Shown here piece by piece: positions 10,140 to 21,500 of a stretch of 64,000 nt of DNA; position 1 is the stretch's first letter; each line of letters opens with the position of its first letter. Source of the stretch: Escallonia rubra (Eukaryota; Streptophyta; Magnoliopsida; Escalloniales; Escalloniaceae); NCBI GenBank assembly GCA_033065855.1, contig JAVXUO010001530.1, positions 124,001 to 188,000 on the forward strand, written 5' to 3'. The translations under genes and the position numbers were made by a program. The notes below the pieces were generated by a model. The model searched no databases. It had not been told where the DNA came from and saw nothing but the letters and a program-made list of their open reading frames with translations.

Positions 10140-11159
10140 TAGGGCTGTAAATGAACAGAGTTGTTCACAAACAGCTCGTAATTCGTTCTCTAAAAAGCTC
10201 GTTCATGTTCGTTCGTATAATATACGAACCGAACATGAACAACTTTTTAGAGCTCGTTTATTAAACGAGCCGAGCATGAACATTAAAAAATGTTCATGAT
10301 TCTGTTCGTGAACATAAGTGTTCGTATAATAAATTATCAATCTTATTAGTTACAAATATATTCATGTAAAATAAACTTAAAAACTTGATATCATAAAATT
10401 AATTAGCTAAAAGATCAAGCCCATTTATAAACCAAAATATAAGCCTAGTCTGACTAAGCCAAGCCCAAGTCCAAATAAACAAACCCAAGCCCAATGCCCT
10501 AATGTCCAAACCCTAAAATCCTTATTCTAACTTCTAGCCGCAAATCTTCATCTTCTCTCAGCTTTTCTGACTTTCTGTCTCTCAGACAATGGCACATCGC
10601 CTCCCTCAGCGGCGCACATCCATCTTCTTCCACGCACATACAACAACAACTAGCATAGCCTCGCCTCCCTCAGCAATTGCACAGACACGCTGACGCACCA
10701 AACATCGCAGATCCAGGGACTCATCGACAACAAGAACTTCTCAATCGTTTCGATTCTCGCTTTGATTCTTCACAAAGATCCAGAGACTCGTCAATATCGT
10801 CGTGTGTGATTTCTCTTGATTTGGTTTTGCGAGATGAACCTTCAATCCTTTTTCCTATTAATTTGTTTCTTTTTCATCTTTGAATGGTTGGAATATTAGA
10901 AGTTTCAGATTTGAGTTTTTTTGTTGTTGTTCTTACTGAACGTGAAAACGAGTTTACAATGCTCGTGTTTGGTATGAATAGGTTAAACGAACCGAGCCGA
11001 GCCGAGCCCGAACATTGTGACTGGTTTCACGAACCGAGTTCAAACAAACATTTTAGTTTCTTATACGAACTCGAACCGAGTTCGAACATGGCCTTAGCTA
11101 AACAAACCGAACACGAACACACTCATGTTCGGCTCGAACTCGGTTCGTATACAGCCCTA
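10140..11159 (+). mobile_element. Non-autonomous hAT element (1020 bp) inside the Copia element
   Basis: The terminal inverted repeats start TAGGGCTGTA at both ends. The 8-base target duplication CATTCAAT (10132-10139 and 11160-11167) is exact. Both ends are rich in short inverted motifs of the type GTTCGTAT, GAACCGAG and GAGCCGAG. The middle holds a C-rich leader-like stretch (CCAAACCCTAAAATCC, then a CT-rich run), but no transposase. It moved after the Copia element, probably with help from an autonomous hAT elsewhere. Confidence 0.95.
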
Positions 11160-11167
11160 CATTCAAT

Positions 11168-12060
11168 TGAGAATGTGTTATATGTTGAAGGATTGAAGCA
11201 TAACTTGCTTAGTATTAGTTTGCTTAGTATTAGTCAATTTAGTGATAAAGGTTTTAAAGTTATCTTTGAGGCTTCTCAATGCACTATACTATCCTTGAAG
11301 AACAATGAAACTATTTTGGTTGGTAGTAGAGATAATAATGTTTACTCCATTCAATTAAATGATTTAGCTAACCAAGATGTCAAGTGTCTTAGTGCTATTA
11401 GTGAAATATCTTGGCTTTGGCATCGAAGACTTGGTCACATGCACATGGAGCACTTGAAGGATATTTCAAGCAAAGAACTTGTGAGGGGTCTCCCGAAGAT
11501 CAAGTTTGAGAAAGATAAAGTATGTGATGCTTGTCAAATGGGTAAGCAAAAGAAGGTCTCTCACAAACCGAAGAAAATGGTATCTACTTCTAGACCCTTG
11601 CAATTACTTCACATGGATTTGTTTGGACCAATCCCAACTACGAGTCTTGGTGGTAAATCATATTGTTTTGTTATTGTTGATGACTTTTCTCGCTATACTT
11701 GGACTTTCTTTTTGGCTACTAAAGATGAATCTCTAAATGTGTTCACTTCATTTGCAAAACGTGTTCAAAATCAAAAAGGTTATTTGATTACAAACATTCG
11801 GAGTGATCATGGTAGAGAATTTGAAAATTAAAAAATAGGAGCCTTGTGTGATGACTTTGGGATATCACATAATTTTTCGGCTCCTAGAACTCCTCAACAA
11901 AATGGTGTTGCCGAAAGAAAGAATAGGTCTTTGCAAGAAGCGGCAAGAACAATGCTTAACAAATATGGTTTACCTAAATACTTTTGGGCAGAGGCGGTCA
12001 ATTGTGCATGCTTTTGGGCGGAGTTATCTTGCGAAACTTTTTGTTAAAAACCCCTTATGA
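11168..12060 (+). pseudogene. Copia pre-integrase and integrase region (fossil)
   Basis: The HHCC zinc-binding signature (WHRRLGHMHMEHL..., CDACQMGKQ) lies at about 11417-11550. It is followed by the catalytic core (LLHMDLFGPI, VIVDDFSRYTW, RSDHGREFEN, then PQQNGVAERKNRSL and YFWAEAV). The order fits an intact pol arrangement for the lineage. Confidence 0.9.
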
Positions 12061-13807
12061 GCTTTTTAATGATAAGAAACCTAAGGTGAGCTTTTTTAGA
12101 GTTTTTGGTTGCAAATGTTTTGTTTTAAATACCAATGATCACCTTAGCAAATTTGATTCCAAAACCTTTGAGGGTATTTTTCTTGGTTACTCTAATAATA
12201 GTATGGCTTATAGAGTTTATAATAAACGTACTTTGGTTGTTGAAGAATCCATTAATGTTACTTTTGATGAGACTAATCATTTTCTTCGGAGGACTAACAT
12301 TGTTAATGTAGATGACATGAACAATGACTTGAGAACTTTGGACATAAGTGATACACTACAAGGCAACCCCAAAGAAATTGATCTAGGGGAGCAACCATCA
12401 AGTTCTCAAAGGGGAAATGAGGAAGCAATCAATGATGCTTCAAACTTGGACGACTCTCAAGAATTACCAAAAGATTGGACTTACAAAAAGGATCATCCAA
12501 GCGATCAAATCTTAGGTAATCCTTCGAGTGGGGTAAGAACTCGACGCTCTCTTCAACAACATGTTAATATAGCGTTTCTTTCCCAAATTGAACCAAAGAA
12601 ATTCTCCGAAGGTCTACATCATGAATCTTGGATGCTTGCTATGCAAGAAGAGCTAGTTCAATTTGAAAGAAATCAAGTTTGGACCCTTGTGCCTAAACCT
12701 CAAAACTTTAGGATTATAGGCACAAAATGGATTTTTAGAAACAAACTTGATGAATCCGGAGTCGTGGTTAGAAACAAGGCTAGATTAGTGGCCCAAGGTT
12801 ATAACCAAGAGGAAGGAATTGATTTTGATGAAATTTATGCACCGGTAGCTAGACTTGAATCTATTAGAATGCTTTTAGCTTTTGCTTTCTATAGAGATTT
12901 TAAACTCTTTCAAATGGATGTCAAGAGTGCCTTTCTAAATGGTTTTATTTCGGAGGAGGTCTATGTGGCTCAACCTCCCGGCTTTGAACATGAAAAATTT
13001 CCAAACCATGTTTTCCGTCTTAGCAAAGTTCTTTATGGTTTAAAACAAGCTCCTAGAGCTTGGTATGAAAGGCTAAGTAATTTTCTTTTAGAAAATGGTT
13101 TTTCAAGAGGAAAACTTGACACCACTCTTTTTATAAAATCTAAGGGCAATGACTTATTGTTGGTGCAAATTTATGTTGATGATATTATATTTGGTGCTAC
13201 TAATGGTTCCTTATGCGAAGAGTTTGCTTCTTGTATGAGTAAGGAGTTTGAAATGAGCATGATGGGAGAACTCACCTTCTTCCTTGGATTGCAAATCAAA
13301 CAAAGCAAGGATGGAATCTTTATCAACCAAGCCAAATACACCAAAGAGCTACTCAAAAGATTTGACATGGAAGCATCAAATGCTTTTGACACTCCAATGA
13401 GCTCTTCTTTAAAGATTGATAAAGATGAAAAGGTTAAGGATGTTGATATTAAGCGCTATCGAGGTATGATCGGATCACTCCTTTACCTTACCGCAAGTAG
13501 ACCCGATATAATGTTTAGTGTTTGTTTATGTGCTAGATTTCAAGCTTGTCCTAAGGAATCTCATTTGATTACCGTCAAGAGAATCCTTAGATATCTTAAG
13601 GGCACTCACGATTTAGGGTTATGGTTTCCTAGAAACACTTCATTTTTTGACCTAATTGGTTACTCCGACGCCGACTATGCCGGTTGTAAAACCGAGCGGA
13701 AAAGTACTAGTGGAGGTTGCCAATTCCTAGGTCACTCTCTTGTTTCTTGGAGTTCCAAAAAGAAAAATTTGGTTGCACTCTCTACCACCGAAGCCGAATA
13801 TATGGCG
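12060..13807 (+). pseudogene. Copia reverse transcriptase and start of RNase H (fossil)
   Basis: The start shows the integrase tail and a long linker. RT motifs follow: [64 protein letters not shown], the YVDDIIFG catalytic motif and FFLGLQI. RNase H starts with [44 protein letters not shown] and STTEAEYMA. The CACTA element begins right after this point. Confidence 0.9.
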
Positions 13808-16149
13808 CACTACAAGAAAATACATTTTTAGCGACGGAATTTTAGCGACGGATGTAAATCCGTCGCTAAAAGTAGATTTAGCGACGGATTTCTCCGTCGA
13901 TAAAAGTCCGTCGCTAAAGATCTTTACCAACGGAACACTCCTTCGGTAAATATCTTTAGCGACGAGACTTTTACCGACGGACTTTTAGCGACGGAACAAA
14001 TCCGTCACTAAATGTTATTTTCGAAAATTTCTAATTTTTTAATTTTTTTTCTCAAAAAAATTTAAATGGGATTTTAGCGACGGATTTTTACCGACGGATT
14101 GTGTCCGTCGGTAAAAATCTACGTATTAAAACCAAAAAACCCTAGTTCTTTCTTTCAGTTTCTCATTCTCTCCGCAGCTACTCTCTCTCTCTCTCTCTCA
14201 CCCACACTGACTTACGCCGCCTACCTTCACCGCCCGCCTCCCATGCCTTCCCGCCCCACCCTGCCTCCCCCACGCTGCTGTCACCACTTTCGCATCTCTC
14301 TCTAGCCTCTGCGACAATGCGACCATCAACACCGGCCGGCGACGAGTCGGCAGCTACTCAGCAATTCAGATCCACCGGCTACGACTCTCGCATCTCTCTC
14401 CAGTCCAGATCTACCGGCCGGCGGCGGCGAGTCGGCGAAACCTTCTGGTAAGTTTTCTACTTTATCTCCAAAATCATTTATCTTTGAGATGTTGTATGTG
14501 GTTTACGACTGTTGTGGGTTGTGGGAATATAAGTGTGGATATATGGGTTTATATATGTATGTAGATGTGCGAACCTGTGTAAGTGTGCGTGTGTTTGAGA
14601 GTGTGGCGCATGTGTATAATAGATTGAGTTTCGGCTGGTTGCAAGATGGAAGTGGGGGCTGCTGTGGTACGATGTGCCGTGGATGATGGCTACGGCATGG
14701 GGGACGGTGGGTGATAGAGAGAGAGACCACTGTCGGCGGGAGCGGCGTGGCTTGGGTGAGAAGAAAACCCCACTGCCGTGAGGCAGTGGGTGTGGACGGT
14801 GCTTGCGGGTGTGTTGGCGGGTGAAGTGGGGTTTTCCCATGGTGGATCTATCAAAATATCATTGACCCACCATGGCAATGACTTTTCAAAGAACCCAATA
14901 CCCTTTCCCTTCTGGCATCAATGTTGCCTTAAGAATCAAACTTGGTCTTTGGCTTCGCCCACAGCCCAATTTGACGGGGGAAGTATTGACGAAAGTCACC
15001 CAAGCCAACAAGCAGATAAAGGATTGGCTAGTCTTCAACGAATTCCATAACTTAAGGAATAAGTTTATCATCTGATTTTAAGGAGTCAGTTTATTACCTT
15101 ATCTTTCTATTTTTTGGACCCTTTGAATTGTGGATTAGGTTGTTAATTTTGAACTATCCTTACTTCATTGTAGCTATTTAAACATAACAGCAATGTAAAA
15201 GAAGGTGTGCTGAGTTCTGAACAATTCAGTTTTCTTGCCATGATTTGGACTTCCATTATATGCTCGTTTAGTAAACATCATGCCAAAACTTGGAATGGAA
15301 TTTAAAGATTGTGCAGGCTTCTTTTCAGGTTGTTCATCGTGCCAAAAAAATACTCATTAGTCTTCTTCTATTTATTTTGTTCATCGTAAACGAATTTGTA
15401 CAATGTTTCTTTTCAGGTTGTGATCGACAAAGAGAAACAAGTAACAACTGTGGACAGAGAAATATTGGTTTCGGAGCAAGGATCTTGATTTGTATTTTTT
15501 TAGTTTCAATGAAACTTGTAATTTTGTTTTGGGATTTGTACAAAGTGATGTATTTTATTTAGTGAACATATAATTTGTTGTATTTAGTGTTAGTTTGTGG
15601 TGTATATGATTTAAATTTTATTTGTATTACTTGAAATTTTGTAAAGGATTAATCCTAGTTTAAATTTTTTGTTGGATTGGTTGTTCAGGGATAATCTTTT
15701 GAAACAGGTTTCACTTTATATTAAATAACAAAAATAAAAAATAGCCTTTTTTTTACTTTTAGCGACAAAATTCTGTCGCTAAAAGTCCTTATACAGATTA
15801 ATAAATATTTTTAGAGACAAGTTTTTAGCTACAAAACTAATAACTTTTGCGACGGTAATTTTGTCGTTAAAAGTTTCTTTAATTTTTTTTCAGAAAATTC
15901 AGAAATTAGATAAAATATAGAAAAACACCTTTAGCGACGGAAAATTCCGTCGCTAAAAGTAATTAATTCCGTCGGTAAAGTAAAATTTTGCCGACGGACC
16001 ACCAAATTCCGTCGCTAATCTTTTAGTGACGGGGTTTTCACCCACAGACTTTTAGCGACGGACTCTCCGTCGCTAAAAGTGTTTATCGACGGAATACCCA
16101 CTTTTAGCGACGGAAAATTCCGTCGCTAAAAGTGTCTTTTCTTGTAGTG
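13808..16149 (+). mobile_element. Non-autonomous CACTA element (2342 bp) inside Copia RNase H
   Basis: The ends are CACTACAAGAAAA and TTTTCTTGTAGTG with the exact 3-base target duplication GCG (13805-13807, 16150-16152). About 250 bases at the left end and 400 at the right hold many direct and inverted copies of TTTAGCGACGG and its complement, the subterminal transposase-binding type of array. No transposase was recognised. The interior looks like a transcription unit: a CT-rich leader at 14150-14200, a GC-rich exon-like block, a donor-like GGTAAGTTTT near 14450, and two acceptor-like TTCTTTTCAGGTTGT sites near 15330 and 15418. Confidence 0.95.
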
Positions 16150-16464
16150 GCGGTTGGTGCTTGTTGTGCACAAATTCTTTGGATGAAACAAACCCTTTTG
16201 GACTTTGGACTCAAGTATGATCACATACCTATCTTATGTGATAACACTAGTGCCATTGACTTGACCAAAAATCCCATCCAACATTCACGCACAAAGCACA
16301 TAGAAATCAAACACCATTTTATCCGTGATCATGTGCAAAAAGGTGATATTGTTCTTGATTTCGTGGACACAAATCACCAATTAGCGGATATCTTCACTAA
16401 ACCTTTAGATTCGAAGAGGTTTACCGCTCTTAGAAGAGAACTTGGCATGTCTTCACCTATGTGA
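16150..16464 (+). pseudogene. Copia RNase H, distal part (fossil)
   Basis: The readable sequence carries CAQILWMKQTLLDFGL, CDNTSAIDLTKNP, SRTKHIEIKHHFIRDHV and ADIFTKPLD, the end of the Copia RNase H domain and of pol. Confidence 0.9.
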
Positions 16465-16898
16465 CTAAATGTTATATCTCTTGTGTATAAACATGCTTGT
16501 TGCTCTTTACATGCTTGTTGCTCTTTACATGCTTAAGCATTATCTCATATGCTTATAGCATGCTTTGGTTGATTTTTCTCTTTCCAAACAAATGTTGATT
16601 TTATTGATTTTTATGATTTGAACACACTTCTATTGCAATATTAATATGCATAATCATGTTCAAGACTGCTTGATTTTTTGCATTGAAGTCGACTGCATTA
16701 GGCAATACAGTTGACTGCATTGGTCATTACACTCGACTACATTCGGGAATACAGTCGACTGCATTACGGGGAAAGGGCATAAATCGAGCCCAGATCTCAG
16801 ATTTCAGCAGATTTCCATCACTCTCTCTTCGAACCGAACCCCTTTCTCTCCTACGGCCTCATTTTTCGTGCATTCAGGTTGAACTTGACTATTTCAGA
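16465..16898 (+). other. Spacer between pol and third frame, with degenerate palindromes
   Basis: It holds a short tandem 'acatgcttgttgctcttt'. At 16685-16766 there are four more degenerate copies of the GTCGACTGCA palindrome that also fills the LTR U3. No coding function is assigned, although the downstream frame is open from 16683. Confidence 0.6.
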
Positions 16899-18173
16899 AT
16901 GGCAAGAGAGAAACGTGCACGTGCCAGTTCATCTCGCTCACGAGCTGCACCCGCGCCCGAGCCCGAGCCCGAGCCTATCGCGGTTGAATTTGATCAAAAT
17001 CGATATCGGACCCGCGAGGCTGCCGATCGCTTTTCTGCACAACTCTCTTCCCCTCTGACTCCAGGTTTGCGACTGGATACTCCATTCCTTTTCACCATGG
17101 GTGTTCTTAGATCCCTTCAGGATAGTCTTCTAGATCGCTTCACTGATAGGAACACCACTCTATATTATCCTGATGCCATCTGCCTATTTTATGCGAATTT
17201 GAATTGGAGCATTGCTACTGAGTCTTGTACCCTCACGTCCTATGTTTTTGGACGCCGCATTTCATTCTATCAGTCTCGTCTAGCCACTATTCTAGACCTC
17301 CCCGATAGTGGTTTCTCATTTTCATTAGACATGATTCCTGTAGCTGGTCAGTCACATTTGTTTGACCGACCTTTTACTATTGAGGAGCAGCTTCGACATA
17401 CACTTAATTGTCGACAGGTTCGGGTTGCGAGCAAGCCCAGCCTACGTGACCTACCACCTCTCTCTCGTCTGTTCCATCATATCATCGCTCACAACGTCAT
17501 TCCTAGAACTGGAGGTCTTTCACTTGTTTCTTACTTGGACGTTCAGCTCCTGACCTTCTTTCGCTCTGGCACACCGCTTAACCTCCCTCGTCTCATCATG
17601 TTAAACATGATTAGGAGCGCCTCACATCCTGCCTTAGCTCTACCATATGGCATCCTACTCACTCGCATTCTTGCTGCCTTTGACATACCTCTTATGGGTG
17701 AGTATATTGAGGTTACTAGGCACCTCGTACTAGACAGCTCTACCCTTTGTAGAAAGGGCCTTTTAGATGGTCATGACCGCTTCTTACCGGAGCCTGACAT
17801 GGACGATGTCCCTATCGATGATGATGAGGATGAGGCTGATGAGGCTGATGGTGATGATGATGAGGACGTTGGTGTTGATGTTGATGCTGATGCTGATCGA
17901 GCTGCCGGCGACGGGATTGATCGTGATTCACCTCCGTTGATCTTTTCGAGTACATATGAGGCGGGCACTTCTTCCGGTCCTTCTACATCTGGATATGACG
18001 CGATCCTCGCACGCTTAGATATGATGCAGCAGCATATGCATGCCGGTTTCAGTCGGATGGATCTCGTCCATAGCCAGTTCAGTCGACGCCTTTCTCGCAT
18101 GGAGGATCATTGTGGGATTCAGTGTCCCGAGGAGGACTTCTTTCATCCACCACCTCCACCATCGGGTCCTTAG
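16899..18173 (+). CDS. Third frame of SIRE-like element (env-like position; Transposase_32-type plant protein; fossil element)
   Basis: This is a long open frame between pol and the 3' LTR. It is open from 16683, but the ATG at 16899 (MAREKRARASSS) gives 424 codons and skips a low-quality start. The N-terminus is basic and serine-rich. A conserved core follows (LYYPDAICLFYANLNW, then FGRRISFYQSRLATILDLPD), like the putative plant transposon protein domain found in SIRE and some Gypsy elements. A strongly acidic Asp/Glu run lies at about 17800-17900. The C-terminus is proline-rich (HPPPPPSGP). I see no signal peptide or clear membrane segment, so an envelope function is not supported by sequence. 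Its location is the only reason for the env-like name. Confidence 0.8.
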   Translation: MAREKRARASSSRSRAAPAPEPEPEPIAVEFDQNRYRTREAADRFSAQLSSPLTPGLRLDTPFLFTMGVLRSLQDSLLDRFTDRNTTLYYPDAICLFYANLNWSIATESCTLTSYVFGRRISFYQSRLATILDLPDSGFSFSLDMIPVAGQSHLFDRPFTIEEQLRHTLNCRQVRVASKPSLRDLPPLSRLFHHIIAHNVIPRTGGLSLVSYLDVQLLTFFRSGTPLNLPRLIMLNMIRSASHPALALPYGILLTRILAAFDIPLMGEYIEVTRHLVLDSSTLCRKGLLDGHDRFLPEPDMDDVPIDDDEDEADEADGDDDEDVGVDVDADADRAAGDGIDRDSPPLIFSSTYEAGTSSGPSTSGYDAILARLDMMQQHMHAGFSRMDLVHSQFSRRLSRMEDHCGIQCPEEDFFHPPPPPSGP

Positions 18174-18733
18174 GCGTTAGGACTTGATTTATGTCTTTAT
18201 TTGCTTATGCTCTCAGACTCGTTTATGTATTTCAAAACTTGTCATGGATGTTATGCGTAGTATTATTAAAACTTGGTTTAATTTAGCACTTTGATTCTCG
18301 CTTCTCTTGCGACACGTTTAATTTATATTACGTTTTTTATGTGCTATTATTACAAGTCTTGATATACCTTTTGATGGATATTCAAGTACTTATGATTTCT
18401 TGTTTTTGAATGCCCTTGTTGGCTATAATGATTATCCATGGATGGATACATAAGTTGATCACTTTCACACACACCCTTGATTTTTTTTTTCAATGATGTC
18501 AAAAGGGGGAGAAAATATTGTTGATTCATATTTGTGTGGACTTGATATAAGCATATATTGCTTAAGTTAGGGGGAGCCCTACATTGCTTAAGATATGGGG
18601 AGCATTTTGTCATGATTTCTTCTCATGACCCCTTATGGTTTTTAATTGAGATTGTTATGCTTCACTTCGCATATTATCTTATATATCTCATATTCTTTGA
18701 ATCAATGTTTGCCATCATAAAAAATGGGGAGAT
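18174..18733 (+). other. 3' non-coding region with three purine tracts
   Basis: The last tract (aaaatggggaga, 18719-18732) abuts the 3' LTR and is the polypurine tract for plus-strand priming. Two similar tracts (aaaagggggaga near 18502 and agggggag near 18569) lie upstream and may be old duplicates. Confidence 0.75.
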
Positions 18734-19979
18734 TGTTAACCCTACGGTTATTTAACCTAGGATTATATTTGATTTTGATGATAACTAACATTGTTGATTA
18801 TGTTGTCTAACATGCATTGAGTTGATGAAGCAATAGGAACAATCTCATACTCATGCAAACGGATTATTAGACGAGCAACACGATCAAAGACTCTCAACGG
18901 AACGCATCAAAGAGGAAATTCGACGATTGAAGTTTTCATGCTTTTATTTCCGTCTTTGTAAACTAGACATAGAGAGATGATCGATACGATGACTGTATAC
19001 CTAGAAATTGCCCATAGGTTTTCCTTGCATGCATAAAAAGTTTTTCATGCTTTAAAAATAGGAAACTGCATTTTCAGGATGCAGTCAACTGCATGTTGGG
19101 CAGTAGGGTATTACAGTCGACTGTAATACTTCCAGTAGCCCATTACAGTCGACTGCATTGAATGCAGTCGACTGTAAGTTGGAAATTTGAATTTCCAACG
19201 GCTACTTTTTGGGTTACAGTCGACTGCAATGGGCATTGCAGTCGACTGCATTTACCGTTTGGCGCATTTAATGCCCTACCTAACCCCAAACAGTCATATT
19301 TATTCCCAGCTCTATATATACTCATCTTGGACATTGTTTTCATTCATCAATTGCATTCAAAGCTCTCCTATCTTTCATATTCTCAAAGATCAAAGCAATT
19401 GTTCAAATCTCTCTTATTTTCATTGATTTCTCATCCTTTTCAAGAGAGCATTTATTGTGAGCTTACATTAGAGAGAGATACACTTTCATAAGTCATCATA
19501 CACTCATCTCTCTTGTTTTAGTACTTCAACTTGTACTCATCTACTTCTTAAGAGTGAAATCTTGTACTCATTTCATCATTGAAAGGTTCTTGTATCAAAG
19601 CTTGGGGTTGTCAAGCTTTGGAGCTTTGGGTTTGTCAAAGCTTGTTCTTGATGTGGGCATAGCATCAAGGGATTGTAAGAGGTTCGATCTTGACCCGTAA
19701 GGAAGATCATACTAGTGGATTCTAGGGCTTTTCAAGGGACTTCCTTGAAGGGGTGGACGTAGGCTTGTGGGTATATCAAGCCGAACCATTTAATTCTCAT
19801 TGTCAAGTATCTCTAAACCCTTCTCTCTTTACATTATTGTTTTACATATTGTGTTGAGATTGGTTGTTTGTTTACTTGAGTTTTTGAGATTAAGGTTTGT
19901 TGGTTGTTATATTTTAAAGTAGTCTTAAAACCCTATTCACCCCCCTCCCCCCCCCTCTAGGGTTATTTTATTGGTTTCA
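18734..19979 (+). repeat. 3' LTR of SIRE-like element (1246 bp)
   Basis: It aligns end to end with 6833-8112 and is followed by GCTTG. It carries six palindrome units at 19080-19250, against eight in the 5' LTR. Confidence 0.95.
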
Positions 19980-20890
19980 GCTTGGATTCAAAATCAATCG
20001 GGCCGAAAATCGTTATGGAACAAAACCATTCAAATTATCTCCACTATCTGGTGCATTTGGATTCATAGAAATAATCTCATCTTCAGACAAATCCCCTTCC
20101 AGCCTTCAAGTGTGATCGATGGCATCAACTCGCTCTCGACGAATATAGGAGAAGCTTTCGAAAAACACAAGAGCCCAAAGACTTCTACAAATATTATCAA
20201 TTATGCGGATTTGGCTCTCCCCGAACCACGGCTGACTATCCTCACCCGATGCGAGTGCGATGTGATGAGATCCATACAGATGATCATTGATATTTGTTTC
20301 AACAAAAACACTTATAAAGCGGGATTAGGGATAAGATGTCAGTCTTAGAATAGGTTTCGTTGTGGTTCCGCAACAATTTCCTTTCTTGCTTCAGATGATT
20401 TGACAGCCTTCTCTAAAGGCTTACTTACAGCCTCCTCTTGGGCAAAAAATAAAAAATTGTTGCACATTAAATTACTGACATCTTAAAATTTTTTGCTTGA
20501 TCAGCTTTCGGACACGGCGGATGTCCCTGATACCACTGCTCCGATTATGTACGACTTTTGCTTCATTTTATCTAATTTCCACCAGTTTAGTTTTGACAAA
20601 GCCACGTCGCATCAGCTCAAGGAATTCAGATCACTAGCTGCTTTTGCCTGCCATGCACGTATCAACGTCTTTCAGGACTGGGTGCATGACTTTTTGCCGC
20701 AACAAGATCTTTAATTCTTTTGCTTTGTGTACGTCTTTTGTGTTTGTGTATTTTGTTTTGTCTTAACTCTTGTATTTTGTCTCGGTGGAGTCTGGTGTGT
20801 AAAGCTGAACTATGCTTTCTGTATTCACCTCTGGGTGACGAACTCTTTCATTATCTATGCTATTCTGCGTTTCTACCAAAAAAAAAAAAT
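19980..20890 (+). pseudogene. LINE, right part: RNase H-like domain, 3' UTR and poly(A)
   Basis: It resumes the LINE frame right after the Copia element (WIQNQSGRKSLWN, STIWCIWIHRNNLIF). A linker and an RNase H-like tail follow (KAGLGIRC, SATISFLAS, LSWAKN-like, then LSNFHQFSFDKATSHQL and AAFACHARINVFQDWV), ending at about 20714. The 3' UTR is T-rich with GT-rich blocks and ends in an A-run at about 20878-20889, the usual LINE terminus. In-frame stops (near 20346 and 20484) show it is dead. Confidence 0.8.
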
Positions 20891-21500
20891 CCGTTATTAC
20901 ATGAGACAATTCCATCACATTTAAAAAAGTTTAACCAACACGACTAAATAGGATATCTCGAAACCTCGTACTAAGGAAAATTGTTGAACAAAAATAATAA
21001 TTTTTTAAATAAACGGTTACTAAGTTAATTTATCTTCAAATATAGCGTGGTTTTCAATTTAAGTTGGTGACTAACTTAATTTTTTTTAGTGCAAAGGTGA
21101 CTAACTTAATTACATCATAACTAATGTACTTTTAGATACATAACTTTCTGGTTTCATATAAAAGAGTGTCTTTAGAAGTATAGAAGTCCAAATAAAGTCA
21201 TAATTTGTTAGTGTATTGCTAAGGTCGAACTTAGAACACTTTAGACTTTAAATACTCACAACATAAGAACACGGTAAAAAGGATCTGCACAAAAATTTTC
21301 CTATAACAATTAGTTGAATATAACTCATGCGTTATCCACTATTTTATAAAATTAGTTGAATATAACTCATGATTTATGTGAGTGGCTATTTTTGCACCTC
21401 ATGCTTGTCCAGACCTTATTTTGTAGCTGAAAGATAACTTGACAAAATATGGTTTAAAAATAAACTTTCTCTATGTTTGTTTTCAAATATCATAAGGTTT
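20891..21500. repeat. Old dispersed repeat R, copy A, right half
   Basis: From 20983 the segment matches 44107-44590 in order: 'gttgaacaaaa', 'ttatcttcaaata', 'ttcaatttaag', 'gtgtattgctaaggt', 'actcacaacataagaacac' and 'tttttgcacctcat'. The distance in copy B between the two matched halves equals what is left here after removing the LINE. Copy B is thus an empty-site reference. Confidence 0.7.

Larger units (their letters stand above)
6833..19979 (+). mobile_element. Young SIRE-lineage Ty1/Copia element with two nested DNA transposons
   Basis: The element has LTRs of about 1.25 kb (TGTTAACC...GGTTTCA), a perfect 5-base target duplication, a primer-binding site, a long gag with two zinc-knuckle segments, protease, integrase, reverse transcriptase, RNase H, a third frame in the env-like position, and a purine tract. 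Long LTRs, large gag and the extra 3' frame fit the SIRE/Maximus lineage. It holds a hAT element (10140-11159) and a CACTA element (13808-16149). Besides these insertions it has only a few small interruptions. The LTRs differ at about 17 of some 1210 aligned sites, nearly all transitions. That suggests roughly half a million years at 1.3e-8 changes per site per year. Without its guests it would be about 9.8 kb. Confidence 0.95.

Noticed and set aside
16683-16898. Upstream extension of the third Copia frame
   Set aside because: The extension is made of the palindrome repeats. The ATG at 16899 begins the conserved-looking protein.
20891-20907. 'gttattacatgagaca' after the LINE poly(A), nearly matching 5406-5421, as the LINE target duplication
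   Set aside because: Repeat R continues for about 75 bases past the left copy before LINE sequence begins, so the match does not border the element. A shorter, imperfect candidate (cgttaactacat and cgttattacat) is only suggestive.
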